From an uncultured Paracoccaceae bacterium (GTDB lineage Bacteria > Pseudomonadota > Alphaproteobacteria > Rhodobacterales > Rhodobacteraceae), in the NCBI GenBank assembly GCA_938028765.1, contig CALIZF010000013.1, positions 17,637 to 81,636 on the forward strand: 64,000 nucleotides of DNA, in the 5' to 3' direction. A program made the translations under genes and the position numbers. Positions 54,109 through 63,832 of the stretch are shown in pieces. Positions within the stretch are counted from its first letter, which is position 1. Every line of letters begins with the position of its first letter. Under the pieces are notes generated by a model that worked only from the letters and a program-made list of their open reading frames with translations, did not search any database and was not told the origin of the DNA.

Positions 54109-55248
54109 TCAGACCAGCGGCCCCTCCGACAAGACCCCGTCGGACGCCATCTGCGCGTAGAGCAGCCCCTCGCGCAACCCCCGGTCCGCGACCGACAGCC
54201 GGTCGGTCGGCCAGATCCGCATCAGCGTCTGGAGGATCGCCGCCCCCGACATGATCAGCATGTGCCGGTCGCGACCGATCCGCGGATCGCTCCGCCGCCC
54301 CTCCGGCCCGAGGCTGAGATAATCGCGGATCACTGCATCGATCTGCGCGCTGGTCATCACGAGGCCATCCACCTTCGCCCGGTCGTAGCGGCGCAGCCCC
54401 AGCCAGGACGCCGCGACGGTGGTGATCGTCCCGGAGGTGCCGATGATCTGGAACCCACGCCCCGGCGCGCCGGTCTGGTAGGGCGCGAAGCGACCCAGGT
54501 GCTCTTCGAAGAACCAGGACATCAGGGCGAAGCGCGCCGCGTCGTCCTCGACGTCGCCGAACTGTTCCCGCAGGGTCGCCACCCCCAGCGGCACGCTGAT
54601 CCAGTCCACCACCCGCGGCGCCGGCCCCGGCCCTTCGACGCGGAAACCCGGGCGAAAGCGCATCAGCGCCCGCGGCCGGTCGGGCGGAGCGACGCCGGAA
54701 AGGTCGATCCAGACAAGCTCGGTCGAGCCCCCGCCGATATCCACGACCAGAAGCTGCTCGGCCTCGGCCGAGACGAGGGGCGCGCAGGAAACGACGGCCA
54801 GCCGCGCCTCTTCCTGCGGCTCGATGATCTCGAGCGCCAGCCCCGTCTCGCGCCGGACCGTGGCGATGAAATCGCGCGCGTTGCGGGCGCGGCGGCAGGC
54901 CTCGGTCGCGACGAGCCGCATCCGCTGCACGCCGTGCGTTTCGAGCTTCCTCTGGCAGATGCGCAGGGCCTGCACCGTCCGCCCCATCGAGGCGCGCGAC
55001 AGCCGCCCTGAGCTTTCCAGCCCGACGCCGAGCTGCACCGTCTTGGAAAAGCTGTCGATAACCTGAAACTGACTGCCCCTGGGCCGGGCGATCAGCATCC
55101 GGCAGGAGTTCGTGCCAAGATCGAGCGCCGCATAGAGCGGCGCCGGATCGCTGTCTGGGGTGCCGGGCGGATCGACCGGCTTGACCGGCAACATGCCGGC
55201 TGCAGACTTCGGGACCGCGTCCGCACCCTGGGGACGCAGGGGCGCCAT
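54109..55248 (-). CDS. Ppx/GppA-family exopolyphosphatase/guanosine pentaphosphatase
   Basis: 379 residues. YAALDLGTNSCRMLIARPRG near residue 40 is the phosphate-1 loop of the actin-like ATPase fold. VATEACRRARNARDFIATVR, EEARLAVVSCAPL and VVDIGGGSTELVWI are the other family motifs. The protein is shorter than typical PPX (about 500) and lacks the C-terminal helical domain, as in short alphaproteobacterial PPX. It may hydrolyse polyP or pppGpp; which one cannot be told. Confidence 0.92.
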   Translation of the reverse strand: MAPLRPQGADAVPKSAAGMLPVKPVDPPGTPDSDPAPLYAALDLGTNSCRMLIARPRGSQFQVIDSFSKTVQLGVGLESSGRLSRASMGRTVQALRICQRKLETHGVQRMRLVATEACRRARNARDFIATVRRETGLALEIIEPQEEARLAVVSCAPLVSAEAEQLLVVDIGGGSTELVWIDLSGVAPPDRPRALMRFRPGFRVEGPGPAPRVVDWISVPLGVATLREQFGDVEDDAARFALMSWFFEEHLGRFAPYQTGAPGRGFQIIGTSGTITTVAASWLGLRRYDRAKVDGLVMTSAQIDAVIRDYLSLGPEGRRSDPRIGRDRHMLIMSGAAILQTLMRIWPTDRLSVADRGLREGLLYAQMASDGVLSEGPLV

Positions 55249-55446
55249 GGGCCGCCCTCCGATGACGTGTTGATACGATAGGTAACCGCCGCGCCGTCAC
55301 CGCGCAAGCCCGGCGTCACCGATCCGTCACGATCGGGGCGGCATCGCCAGGCGCGTCGCAGAAACGGCACGCCATGTCGAAAACGAATGGCGCGGCCGGC
55401 CTGCCCCCCCATAGAACTCCGATAGGTCGAGCGCGGCGGGAATCGG

Positions 55447-55743
55447 ATGCCGGAAGTCACCATCGTCAGCTGGCGCGACATCCCCGCGCAGGTGATCGTC
55501 GGCCGAGGCCGGACCGGGGCAAAGGTGCCGCTGCCGGAACGGTTCGAACAGGCGATCGACCGCTGCGCGATGAAGGTCGGCGCGCGCGACACCGACGCCT
55601 ATCTGGCCGAGTGGCGGAAGTGGCCGCCCTACGAGGTGCCGGGCGATCCGGCCGAAGTCGCCGCGGCCGAGGCCGCCCGGATCAACCGCGAATACGACAC
55701 CGCGCGCCTGAAGGCGCTGATCGACAACGACGGCCGGGCGTGA
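55447..55743 (+). CDS. PF13769-type small protein (database name: virulence factor)
   Basis: 98 residues. MPEVTIVSWRDIPAQVIVGR at the N-terminus and DAYLAEWRKWPPYEVPGDPA are the recognisable conserved segments. The database name rests on an old annotation and says little about role. Its position, immediately before a MetF-like and a pterin-dependent methyltransferase gene, suggests a one-carbon-metabolism helper. The 198-bp gap shared with the divergent Ppx/GppA gene holds no clear riboswitch. Confidence 0.78.
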   Translation: MPEVTIVSWRDIPAQVIVGRGRTGAKVPLPERFEQAIDRCAMKVGARDTDAYLAEWRKWPPYEVPGDPAEVAAAEAARINREYDTARLKALIDNDGRA

Positions 55744-55763
55744 GCCCGATCTGGGAGAGGATC

Positions 55764-56660
55764 ATGGCGCTTGTGAACTTCCGCCGCGCGGCCCCGGCCG
55801 AAACGCAGGACGCCCGGACCCTCGCGGCCTTCCTGCAAGGCTTTTCGATCGAGGTGATGCCGCGCACGGCCGCGAAGATCGCGGATTTCCGCCCCCTCCT
55901 GCCCGCGGACACGCGGGTCTACATCGCCCATATCGACGGCACCCCGATCGACGCCATGGTGGCCACCGCCGCTCGGCTGCGTGCCGAGGGGTTCGAGCCG
56001 GTGCCGCACTTTCCCGCGCGGATCATCCCCGACGCCGCCACCCTGCGCGACTGGGTCGCGCGCTATCGCGGCGAGGCGGACGTGCGGCAGGCGCTGCTGC
56101 TGGCGGGCGGCATTGCGCGGCCGGCGGGCGACCTGCACTCGTCCATGCAGCTTCTGGACTCGGGCGCCTTCGACGGCTTCGCCCGGCTCTATGTCGCAGG
56201 CCACCCCGAGGGCAACCGCGACATCGACCCCGACGGGTCCGACCGCATGGTGATGGCTGCGCTGCGCTGGAAGGCCGCCTTCGCGGACCGCACCGACGCC
56301 CGGATGGCCATCGTCACCCAGTTCTGCTTCGAGGCGGCGCCGGTGATCGCGTGGGCCGACCGGCTGCGCGCCGAGGGCATCCGCCTGCCCGTTCACATCG
56401 GCGTCGCAGGGCCGGCCAAGCTTCAGACGCTGCTGAAATTCGCCATCGCCTGCGGCGTCGGCCCGTCGCTGTCGGTCCTGCAGAAGCGGGCGCGCGATGT
56501 CACGAAGCTGCTGCTGCCGTTCGAGCCGACAGAATTCCTGACCGACCTTGCGCGCCGCAAGGCCGCCGATCCCGGCTTCGGGATCGAGGCGGTGCACTTC
56601 TTTCCCCTCGGCGGCATCGAAGCCACCGCCACCTGGACGCAGGAGCACGCCCGCGCATGA
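55764..56660 (+). CDS. Methylenetetrahydrofolate reductase-like protein (MetF family)
   Basis: 298 residues from the ATG at 55764 (GGGAGAGG upstream). TIM-barrel fold: SIEVMPRTAAKIADFRPLLP, VYIAHIDGTPIDAMVATAAR, LLLAGGIARPAGDLHSSMQL, IVTQFCFEAAPVIAWADRLR, PVHIGVAGPAKLQTLLKFAI. These match a MetF-related branch that lies next to corrinoid methyltransferases. Product folate is the methyl donor for the next gene. Start overlap or spacing of 20 bp links it to the previous gene. Confidence 0.87.
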   Translation: MALVNFRRAAPAETQDARTLAAFLQGFSIEVMPRTAAKIADFRPLLPADTRVYIAHIDGTPIDAMVATAARLRAEGFEPVPHFPARIIPDAATLRDWVARYRGEADVRQALLLAGGIARPAGDLHSSMQLLDSGAFDGFARLYVAGHPEGNRDIDPDGSDRMVMAALRWKAAFADRTDARMAIVTQFCFEAAPVIAWADRLRAEGIRLPVHIGVAGPAKLQTLLKFAIACGVGPSLSVLQKRARDVTKLLLPFEPTEFLTDLARRKAADPGFGIEAVHFFPLGGIEATATWTQEHARA

Positions 56661-57637
56661 CCCGCACCGTCATCGAATCGAAAACGAAGACGGTCGTCAT
56701 CGGGTTCGACGAGCCGTTCTGCGTGATCGGCGAGCGGATCAACCCCACCGGCCGCAAGAAGCTGGCGGCGGAACTGGAACAGGGCGATTTCTCGACCGTC
56801 GAGAAGGACGCGCTCGAACAGGTCGCCTGCGGGGCGATGGTGCTCGACGTCAACTCGGGCGCGGTGTTCTCGAACCGGATGGCCGAGGATCCGCGGTACG
56901 CCGACAACAACTTCGTCGAGCCGCCGCTGATGCGCGCCCTGATCGAGCGCGTTCAGGCAGTCACGGACGTGCCCCTGTGCATCGACAGCTCGGTGCCCGC
57001 CGCCCTCGAGGCGGGCCTTCAGGCCGCCGAGGGGCGCCCCCTGCTCAACTCTGTGACCGGCGAGGAAGAGCGGCTCGAACGTGTCCTGCCGCTCGTGAAG
57101 AAATACAACGTCCCGGTCGTCGCCATCTCGAACGACGATACCGGCATTTCGCCCGATCCCGATGTGCGCTTTGCCGTGGCGCGAAAGATCGTCGAGCGCG
57201 CGGCCGACCACGGCATCCCCGCGCACGACATCGTCGTGGACCCGCTCGTCATGCCCGTGGGGGCGATGGCGACGGCGGGCCGGCAGGTTTTCGCGCTGGT
57301 CAAACGGCTGCGCGAGGAACTCGGGGTCAATACGACCTGCGGCGCGTCGAACATCTCGTTCGGCCTTCCGCACCGGCACGGGATCAACGCGGCCTTCCTG
57401 CCGATGGCGATCACGGCCGGCATGACCAGCGCGATCATGAACCCGGTCCGGCTGGCCGAGATGGAAGCGATCCGCGCCGCCAACTTCCTGATGGATCACG
57501 ACCCGAACGGCGGCGAGTGGATCCGCTTCGCGAAGATCGTCGAGGCGGTGCAGGCCGGCACCCCGTTCCCCGAAGCCGCCGCCGCCGCCAGCGCCGCCAC
57601 GTCGGGCCGCCGGGGCGGGCGCCGGGCACGGGGCTGA
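56657..57637 (+). CDS. Methyltetrahydrofolate:corrinoid methyltransferase-like, pterin-binding protein
   Basis: 326 residues, ATG overlapping the previous stop (ATGA). CVIGERINPTGRKKLAAELE, MVLDVNSGAVFSN, VPLCIDSSVPAALEAGLQAA and NSVTGEEERLERVLPLVKKY are the dihydropteroate-synthase-type barrel; GVNTTCGASNISFGLPHRHG is characteristic of methyl-THF:cobalamin methyltransferases. It would transfer methyl between THF and a corrinoid protein; no corrinoid protein gene is in the window. Ends with a Gly/Arg tail. Confidence 0.87.
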   Translation: MTRTVIESKTKTVVIGFDEPFCVIGERINPTGRKKLAAELEQGDFSTVEKDALEQVACGAMVLDVNSGAVFSNRMAEDPRYADNNFVEPPLMRALIERVQAVTDVPLCIDSSVPAALEAGLQAAEGRPLLNSVTGEEERLERVLPLVKKYNVPVVAISNDDTGISPDPDVRFAVARKIVERAADHGIPAHDIVVDPLVMPVGAMATAGRQVFALVKRLREELGVNTTCGASNISFGLPHRHGINAAFLPMAITAGMTSAIMNPVRLAEMEAIRAANFLMDHDPNGGEWIRFAKIVEAVQAGTPFPEAAAAASAATSGRRGGRRARG

Positions 57638-57698
57638 CCGGGCACGGCGCGCCGGCCCGTCCGGCTTCACCCTTCCCCCCCCCCGACGCTGCGCGGGG

Positions 57699-57717
57699 CC
57701 GGGGGCGCGAAGCCCCC
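57699..57717. terminator. Stem-loop between converging genes
   Basis: CGGGGGC (57699-57705), GCGAA loop, GCCCCCG (57711-57717). It lies in the 109-bp gap between the converging methyltransferase and CoxM-like genes. The GNRA-type loop and stem are the same style as the hairpin at 31555. Confidence 0.6.
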
Positions 57718-57746
57718 GACGTCTGGCAGCGCGCCCGGGGTCTGCG

Positions 57747-58535
57747 TCACTTCGCGGACGTCACCGCGCGCTTCGTCATCACCTTGACGAGGTTCGCCCG
57801 ATACTCGGGCGTGCCGTGCAGGTCGCGGATCATGCCCTCCGGGCTGACCGTCAACCCCTCGACCGACGCGGCCGAGAAGTTCGCCGTCAGCGCCGCCTCG
57901 GCCTCGTTCCAGCGGAACACCCCGCCTTCGGACGCCCCGGTGACCGCAACGCGCACGCCGGACGGGAACTTCGCCACGAACACCCCGGTCAGGGCGAAGC
58001 GCGAGGCGGGCTGGACGAACTTGGCATAGGCCGCCCGTTCGGGGATCGGAAAGCGGACCTCGGTGATGATCTCGCCATCCATCAGGGCGGTCGTGAACAT
58101 CCCCCGGAAGAAGTCGTCGGCAGGTATCGTCCGGGTGTTCGTCACGATCGTCGCGCCCGAGCCGAGAACGGCCGCCGGATAGCAGGCCGACGGATCGTTG
58201 TTGGCCAGCGACCCGCCGATGGTGCCGCGGTTGCGCACCGCCGGGTCGCCGATCCCGCCTGCGAGCGCCGCAAGCGCGGGATAGTGCGCCGCCGCCTCGC
58301 GCGCGACCCTCGCATGCGTCGTTGCGGCGCCGATGTGCAGGCCCCCCTCGCCCCGGCAGACGCCCTGCATCTCGCCGATCCCGGTGAGCGAGACCAGAAC
58401 CGCCGGCGCGGCCAGCCGCTGCTTCATCGTCGGGATGAGCGTCTGGCCCCCCGACAGCGCCTGCGCCCCCTCATGCGCAAGGGCGGCCACCGCATCCGCG
58501 ATGGTCGAGGGCTTCACGAAGTCGAAATTGTGCAT
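57747..58535 (-). CDS. CoxM-like FAD-binding medium subunit of a molybdenum hydroxylase
   Basis: 262 residues. ALSGGQTLIPTMKQRLAAPA and AGGIGDPAVRNRGTIGGSLA are the two FAD-binding motifs of the medium chain; TTALMDGEIITEVRFPIPER follows. Transfers electrons from the Fe-S subunit through FAD. Third of the S-L-M set. The order S-L-M is that of form II enzymes. Confidence 0.92.
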   Translation of the reverse strand: MHNFDFVKPSTIADAVAALAHEGAQALSGGQTLIPTMKQRLAAPAVLVSLTGIGEMQGVCRGEGGLHIGAATTHARVAREAAAHYPALAALAGGIGDPAVRNRGTIGGSLANNDPSACYPAAVLGSGATIVTNTRTIPADDFFRGMFTTALMDGEIITEVRFPIPERAAYAKFVQPASRFALTGVFVAKFPSGVRVAVTGASEGGVFRWNEAEAALTANFSAASVEGLTVSPEGMIRDLHGTPEYRANLVKVMTKRAVTSAK

Positions 58536-58586
58536 CCTGTCCTCCCTGTGCGCGGCGCCCGCGCCTTGCGCGGACGCCTGCGCCCC

Positions 58587-60956
58587 TCAATGCCGGTGGA
58601 TCGCCGCCCACACCCGTGCGGGCGTCAGGGGCATGTCGATATGGGTCACGTGAGTGTGCCCGGCCCGGTGCAGCGCGTCGATCACCGCGTTGACGACCGC
58701 GGGGGGTGAGCCGATCGCCCCCGCCTCGCCGCAGCCTTTCACGCCAAGGGGGTTGTGCGTGCAGGGCGTGATGCAGGAATGATCGACCCTGTAGAACGGC
58801 AGGTCGTCGGCGCGCGGCATGGCGTAATCCATGTAGCTGCCGGTCAGCAGCTGCCCGTTCTCGTCATAGGCGCAGGTTTCCAGCAGCGCCTGCCCGATCC
58901 CCTGGGCCAGTCCCCCGTGCACCTGACCCTCGACGATCATCGGGTTCACCACATTCCCGAAGTCGTCGGCGGCGGCGAAGGCGACGATTTCGACCTTCCC
59001 CGTCTCGGGGTCTACCTCCACCTCGCAGCCATAGGCGCCGGCCGGATAGGTGAAGTTCGACGGGTCGTAGAACGCCGTCTCTTCCAGCCCCGGCTCGAGG
59101 TTCTCGAGCGGGTAGTTGTGCGGCACGTAGGCCGCGAGGCAGACCGAGCCCCAGTCAACCCCCTTGTCGGTGCCCGCGACGGTGAAGCGGCCGTCCTTCA
59201 GCTCGATGTCGCCCTCGGCTGCCTCGAGCAGGTGGGCCGCGATCTTCTTGGCCTTGTTCACGATCTTGTTGGTCGCGCGAACCAGCGCCGAGCCGCCGAC
59301 GGCAAGGCTGCGCGACCCGTAGGTGCCCATCCCCATCGGCGTGTTGGCGGTATCGCCGTGCACGATCTCGACGTTCTTCGCGTCGATGCCGATCATCTCG
59401 GCCACCACCTGGGCGAAGGTCGTCTCGTGCCCCTGGCCGTGGCTGTGGCTGCCGGTCATCACGGTGATGGAGCCCGTGGCATTCACCCGCACCGTCGCGC
59501 TTTCATAAAGTCCCGCCCGCGCGCCGAGCTGGCCCACGAGGTTCGACGGCGCGATGCCGCAGGCCTCGATGTAATGCGCGATGCCGAAGCCGCGCAGTTT
59601 GCCGCGCGCCGCACTTTCGGCCCGCCGCGCCTCGAAGCCCGCGAGATCGACCATCTCGAGCAGCTTGTCCATCGTCGCGTGGTAGTTGCCGGTGTCATAG
59701 ACCACCGCGACCGGTGTCTGGTAGGGGAACTCGGTGACGAAGTTACGCCGCCGGATCTCGATGGGATCAATCCCCATCTCGCGCGCGGCCTTATCGATGA
59801 TCCGCTCGAGCTGGAAGGTCGCCTCGGGCCGGCCCGCGCCGCGATAGGCATCGACCGGCACGGTGTTGGTGAACACCGCCTTGACGTTCACGTAGATGAG
59901 CGGGGTCTTGTAGTTGCCCGCCATCAGCGTGCCGTGCAGCCAGGTCGGGACCGAGGGCGCGAACGTCGAAAGGTAGGCGCCCATGTTCGCGTAGGTCTCG
60001 GTGCGGATGGCGAGGAAATGCCCGTCCTTGTCGAGCGCGAGTTCGATCTTCGTCACATGGTCGCGCCCGTGGGCGTCGGTCATGAAAGACTCCGACCGCG
60101 CGGCGGTCCATTTCACCGGCCGGCGCAGCTGCCGGGCGGCGAAGGTGCAGGCTGCCTCTTCGGCGTAATGGAAGATCTTCGACCCGAAGCCGCCGCCCAC
60201 GTCGGGCGCCACCACGCGCAGCTTGTGTTCCGGGATGCCCAGCACGAAGGCCCCCATCAGCAGGCGGATGACGTGCGGGTTCTGGCTGGTGGTGTAGAGG
60301 GTCGAGGTATCGGTGGCGAAATCGTAGTCGCCGACCGCCACCCGCGGCTCCATAGCGTTGGCGACGAGGCGATTGTTGACGAGCTCCAGCGTCGTGACGT
60401 GATGCGCGCCGGCAAAGGCCGCGTTCACCGCCTCGCGGTTATCCTCGACGAAACCCCAGTCGTAGCAGAGGTTCGACGCAAGCTCGTCGTGCACCTTCGG
60501 GGCTCCTTCGGCCAGCGCCGCCTTCATGTCCACCACGGCGGGCAGTTCGTCGATGTCCACCACGATGGCTTCGGCGGCGTCGCGGGCCTGCTCGGGCGTC
60601 TCGGCCACGATCATGGCGATCGGGTCGCCGACATGCCGCACCTTCCCTTCGGCCAGCACGGGGTGCTTGGGTTCCTGCATCGGCTTGCCGTGGCGGTCGG
60701 TCACCTGCCAACCGCAAGGCAGCCCCCCCACCCCGGCGAAGTCGGCTGCGGTGAAGATGCGCAGGACGCCGGGCATCGCCGCGGCCGCGGCAGTGTCGAT
60801 GCGGTTGATCCGACCGTGCGCCACCTGGCTGCGCAGGAAATGCGCATAGGCCTGGCCGCGCAGGTTGATGTCGTCGGTGTAGCGCCCGCTCCCCGTCAGG
60901 AACCGGACGTCCTCGCGCCGCTTCGTGCTGGCGCCGATCCCGCCGTCTTTCGGCAT
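58587..60956 (-). CDS. CoxL-like molybdopterin large subunit, form II
   Basis: 789 residues; xanthine-dehydrogenase superfamily large chain holding the molybdenum cofactor. [40 protein letters not shown] (residues 368-387) and [40 protein letters not shown] are characteristic. The active-site loop reads AYRGAGR (370-376), the form II motif; true aerobic CO dehydrogenase (form I) has AYRCSFR. So CO oxidation is not assured, and a different aldehyde or heterocycle hydroxylase is likely. Confidence 0.93.
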   Translation of the reverse strand: MPKDGGIGASTKRREDVRFLTGSGRYTDDINLRGQAYAHFLRSQVAHGRINRIDTAAAAAMPGVLRIFTAADFAGVGGLPCGWQVTDRHGKPMQEPKHPVLAEGKVRHVGDPIAMIVAETPEQARDAAEAIVVDIDELPAVVDMKAALAEGAPKVHDELASNLCYDWGFVEDNREAVNAAFAGAHHVTTLELVNNRLVANAMEPRVAVGDYDFATDTSTLYTTSQNPHVIRLLMGAFVLGIPEHKLRVVAPDVGGGFGSKIFHYAEEAACTFAARQLRRPVKWTAARSESFMTDAHGRDHVTKIELALDKDGHFLAIRTETYANMGAYLSTFAPSVPTWLHGTLMAGNYKTPLIYVNVKAVFTNTVPVDAYRGAGRPEATFQLERIIDKAAREMGIDPIEIRRRNFVTEFPYQTPVAVVYDTGNYHATMDKLLEMVDLAGFEARRAESAARGKLRGFGIAHYIEACGIAPSNLVGQLGARAGLYESATVRVNATGSITVMTGSHSHGQGHETTFAQVVAEMIGIDAKNVEIVHGDTANTPMGMGTYGSRSLAVGGSALVRATNKIVNKAKKIAAHLLEAAEGDIELKDGRFTVAGTDKGVDWGSVCLAAYVPHNYPLENLEPGLEETAFYDPSNFTYPAGAYGCEVEVDPETGKVEIVAFAAADDFGNVVNPMIVEGQVHGGLAQGIGQALLETCAYDENGQLLTGSYMDYAMPRADDLPFYRVDHSCITPCTHNPLGVKGCGEAGAIGSPPAVVNAVIDALHRAGHTHVTHIDMPLTPARVWAAIHRH

Positions 60957-60980
60957 GTCTGTGCTCCTCCCCTGAACCGG

Positions 60981-61472
60981 TTACTCGGCCGCGATGCCGA
61001 CGCCGGACACGTCCTGTCCGCTCGCCGCCAGCACCGCCTTGACGATGTTGTGGTATCCCGTGCAGCGGCAGAGGTTCCCCTCGAGGTAATGGCGCACCTC
61101 CGCCTCGGTCGGCCTCGGGTTCTCGGCCAGCAGGGCCGCGGCCGACATGACCATGCCCGGCGTGCAGAAGCCGCATTGCAGGCCGTGGTGATCCTGGAAG
61201 GCCTGCTGCAGCCCCGACAGCGACCCGTCGGGGTTCGCCATCCCCTCGATCGTCCGCACCTCGGCGCCGGCCACATCCAGGGCCAGGACGTTGCAGGATT
61301 TCATCGCGGCGCCGTTCACGTGGACGACGCAGGCGCCGCATTGCGCGGTGTCGCAGCCGACGTGCGTACCGGTCAGGCCCAGCCCCTCGCGCAGGAATTG
61401 CACAAGCAGCGTGCGCCCCTCGACCTCGCCCGACACCGGGCGACCGTTCACGGTCATCGTTACCTTGGTCAT
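60981..61472 (-). CDS. CoxS-like 2Fe-2S small subunit
   Basis: 163 residues with two 2Fe-2S clusters: Cys40, Cys45, Cys48 and Cys60 (plant-ferredoxin type) and Cys100, Cys103, Cys135 and Cys137 (helical domain). [20 protein letters not shown] and [20 protein letters not shown] are the classic segments. First of the S-L-M set, 66 bp after the molybdopterin-binding gene. Confidence 0.95.
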   Translation of the reverse strand: MTKVTMTVNGRPVSGEVEGRTLLVQFLREGLGLTGTHVGCDTAQCGACVVHVNGAAMKSCNVLALDVAGAEVRTIEGMANPDGSLSGLQQAFQDHHGLQCGFCTPGMVMSAAALLAENPRPTEAEVRHYLEGNLCRCTGYHNIVKAVLAASGQDVSGVGIAAE

Positions 61473-61538
61473 CGAACCCTCCCTCGGTTGCGCCGGAGTA
61501 AATCAGAGGCCGAGGCCCCCGCCTATGCCACCTTTGGC

Positions 61539-62552
61539 CTAGTCGTCCGCCCGCCGCCGCTCGCGCGGCCAGGGGCGCGAGGGCGGTTCCTTCAGAAGCC
61601 CCCCGACGCCCATGCCCGCGATCATGGCGTCGTCCACCTCCACCCCGCAGGCGATCCGTTCCAGCACCCAGTCGGCGCCGTTCAGGGCCGGGCTGCGGGC
61701 GCAGCCGGGCAGGCCGATCACCGGCCGGCCGCCCTGACGGCCGAGGAACAGGAGGTTCCCCGGATCGACCGGCATCCCGAAGCGCTGCACCGTCCCCCCT
61801 TGCGCCCGGACCGCCGCGGGCGCGGTGTCCCGCAGGTCCGACGTGGCGCTGCCGGTCAGGATCAGGGCGATATCGCCCGGAAGGGCGGCCAGCGCAGCGG
61901 CCACCGCACCCGTGTCGTGCGGCACCTCGGCCACCCCCGCCAGCGACATGCCGAGCGCCAAGAGCCGCCCCTCGACCGCGCGGCGGCCCCTGGCGTTCAG
62001 TTTCGGATCCTGACCCTGCACCGCGGTGAGGATCAGCCCGGCCGTCCGCCGCACCACCGGCAGGACGCGCAGCGCGCCGTCCGCCTGCGCGCAGGCCGCA
62101 TCGAGCGCGCGCGCGCGCACCGCGTAGGTGATGATCTTGACCGTCGCCATCAGCTGCCCCGGCACGACGCGGGCGAAGGGCGGCAGGGTGGCCAGCGTGA
62201 TCGCAGGATCGATCCGGTTCAGCGCATGGACCGCATCGGCATCGACCGCGGCCACCCCGGCGACGGCGGCGTTGACGTTGACGCGCCCCGTGAATGCGGG
62301 CGTCAGCGTCACCCGCGCGGCGGCGACGTCGGGCACCAGGGCGGCGGCCAGCCGCGTCGCCGCGGCGTCCTCGTCCACATCGGCGGGGCCGGGGCGCGCG
62401 ACCCAGACCTCTGCCACCCCCGCCGCAGCCAGCGCCGCCACCTCGGCTGGCCCCAGCCGCTGGCCCTTGCGCAGCCGCCCGCCCGCGACCGCAACGGAAT
62501 GCGCGAGGATCGCGCCTTCGGCCGTCGCCACGGGGACGGGGCCGAAGTCCAT
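61539..62552 (-). CDS. Molybdopterin-binding protein (MoaB/MoeA-type) of a Cox cluster
   Basis: 337 residues from the ATG at 62552. A C-terminal MoCF-biosynthesis-like domain has [35 protein letters not shown] and [13 protein letters not shown] (molybdopterin-binding). The N-terminal half contains an Ala-rich repeat of unknown fold. Probable cofactor-insertion or -sulfuration helper for the large subunit. Its start overlaps the XdhC-like stop (TGATG). Confidence 0.83.
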   Translation of the reverse strand: MDFGPVPVATAEGAILAHSVAVAGGRLRKGQRLGPAEVAALAAAGVAEVWVARPGPADVDEDAAATRLAAALVPDVAAARVTLTPAFTGRVNVNAAVAGVAAVDADAVHALNRIDPAITLATLPPFARVVPGQLMATVKIITYAVRARALDAACAQADGALRVLPVVRRTAGLILTAVQGQDPKLNARGRRAVEGRLLALGMSLAGVAEVPHDTGAVAAALAALPGDIALILTGSATSDLRDTAPAAVRAQGGTVQRFGMPVDPGNLLFLGRQGGRPVIGLPGCARSPALNGADWVLERIACGVEVDDAMIAGMGVGGLLKEPPSRPWPRERRRADD

Positions 62553-63544
62553 CACGTCCCCTGCCGCAGCGCCCGGGTGACCGCGGCGAGGATCGACACC
62601 GCGATTTCGGCCGGGGTCCGCGCGCCGATCGCAAGGCCTACGGGGGCGTCGAGCCGGGCGATCTCGGCAGCGGAAAACCCTGCCGCCTGCAACCGCGCGA
62701 CGCGCTTGGCATGGGTGCGGGTGGACCCGAGGCACCCGATGTAGAAGGCCGGGCTGCGCAGGGCTGCGGCCAGCGCCGGATCGTCGAGCTTGCTGTCGTG
62801 GGTCAGCGTCACAACCGCGCTGCGCGCGTCGGGGGCGAAGGCGGCCAGTGCCTCGTCCGGCCAGTCGTGGCTGATCGTGACGTCGGGAAAGCGCGCCGCC
62901 GATCCGAAGGCCTCGCGCGGGTCGATCAGCGTCACGTCGTAGCCGACGAGACGGGCCATCGGGATCAGCGCCTGCGCGATGTGCACCGCCCCGACGACCG
63001 CCATGCGCAGCGGCGGGTTGTGGACGGCGACGAAGCGCCCGCCCTCGTCCATCCCCGACCGGTCGGCGCGGAACCGCGCATCGACCGCCGGATCGGCGCC
63101 GGGCGCGACCAGAGCGCGCGCCCAGCTGGAGGTGTCGATGGCATAGGCGACCGCCCGGCGCGCGGCGCGCGCGGCGACCAGATCGGCCAGCGTGGCTTCG
63201 GGCAGGGCATGGCGCCCCTGCCCCACAGGCTCGACCAGCACGCGGATGGTGCCGCCGCAGGCGAGTCCGACGGCGAAGGCCGTCTCATCGCTCACGCCGA
63301 AGGTCAGCAGGCGCGGCGTGCCGTCCGCCATCGCGTCCTGCGCGGCGATCACCACTGCGCCCTCCACGCAGCCGCCCGAGACCGATCCCATGATCTCGCC
63401 CGCGCACGACACGACCAGCTGGCTGCCCGCCTGCCGCGGGGCCGAGCCCCATGTCTCGACCACCGTCGCCAGCGCTGCGCCGCGCCCGGCGCGGTGCCAG
63501 TTCAGCGCGATCTCGGGGATCCGGTCGTGTTCGGCCCGTTCCAT
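62552..63544 (-). CDS. XdhC-family molybdenum-enzyme maturation protein
   Basis: 330 residues, ATG at 63544 with GGGAGG upstream. TVVETWGSAPRQAGSQLVVS and GSVSGGCVEGAVVIAAQDAM at the N-terminus and MAVVGAVHIAQALIPMARLV, FYIGCLGSTRTHAKRVARL at the C-terminus (Rossmann) are XdhC/CoxI features. It probably protects or sulfurates the molybdenum cofactor before insertion into CoxL. First gene of the five-gene operon. Confidence 0.9.
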   Translation of the reverse strand: MERAEHDRIPEIALNWHRAGRGAALATVVETWGSAPRQAGSQLVVSCAGEIMGSVSGGCVEGAVVIAAQDAMADGTPRLLTFGVSDETAFAVGLACGGTIRVLVEPVGQGRHALPEATLADLVAARAARRAVAYAIDTSSWARALVAPGADPAVDARFRADRSGMDEGGRFVAVHNPPLRMAVVGAVHIAQALIPMARLVGYDVTLIDPREAFGSAARFPDVTISHDWPDEALAAFAPDARSAVVTLTHDSKLDDPALAAALRSPAFYIGCLGSTRTHAKRVARLQAAGFSAAEIARLDAPVGLAIGARTPAEIAVSILAAVTRALRQGT

Positions 63545-63729
63545 GCCCGCGTCCTCCCTGCGCGCGATCTTGCCCCGCCGGCCGGTTTGCGCAAGCCCCG
63601 TCGATACCGCGCGACAGGCCTTGCGCGCGGGGCCGAATGCGACTATCGCACCGCCTGCATCGCCGCCGCCCGGACATCGGCCGCATCCCACGGACGGGGG
63701 CGACCGAACCGGCCGGGACGCGGACAGGG

Positions 63730-63804
63730 GCTGCGGTAGCTCAGTGGCAGAGCACTCCCTTGGTAAGGGAGAGGTCGAGAGTTCAATCCTCTCTCGCAGC
63801 ACCA
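63730..63804 (+). tRNA. tRNA-Thr (anticodon GGT)
   Basis: GCTGCGG acceptor (63730-63736), GCTCAGTGGCAGAGC D-arm, CTCCC / TTGGTAA loop / GGGAG anticodon arm giving GGT, GAGAGTTCAATCCTCTC T-arm, TCGCAGC, A discriminator and encoded CCA (63802-63804). A complete, foldable tRNA with the CCA in the gene. It lies between the XdhC gene and an IS fragment. Confidence 0.95.
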
Positions 63805-63832
63805 TCCCTCCCGAAGAAATCAGGCAGTTAAG

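Noticed and set aside
55249..55446. Cobalamin or other riboswitch before the folate/cobalamin genes.
   Set aside because: No B12-box-like sequence or extended pairing visible in the 198-bp gap; the space is also shared with a divergent gene.
55447..55743. A virulence role for the PF13769-type protein.
   Set aside because: The name is historical; the neighbours are one-carbon enzymes and there is no other virulence gene nearby.
58755..62744. A 1,329-codon open frame on the plus strand opposite the Cox operon.
   Set aside because: High-GC codon bias leaves long antisense frames open; its translation is Arg/His/Gly-rich with no family motif, while the minus-strand genes have clear catalytic motifs.
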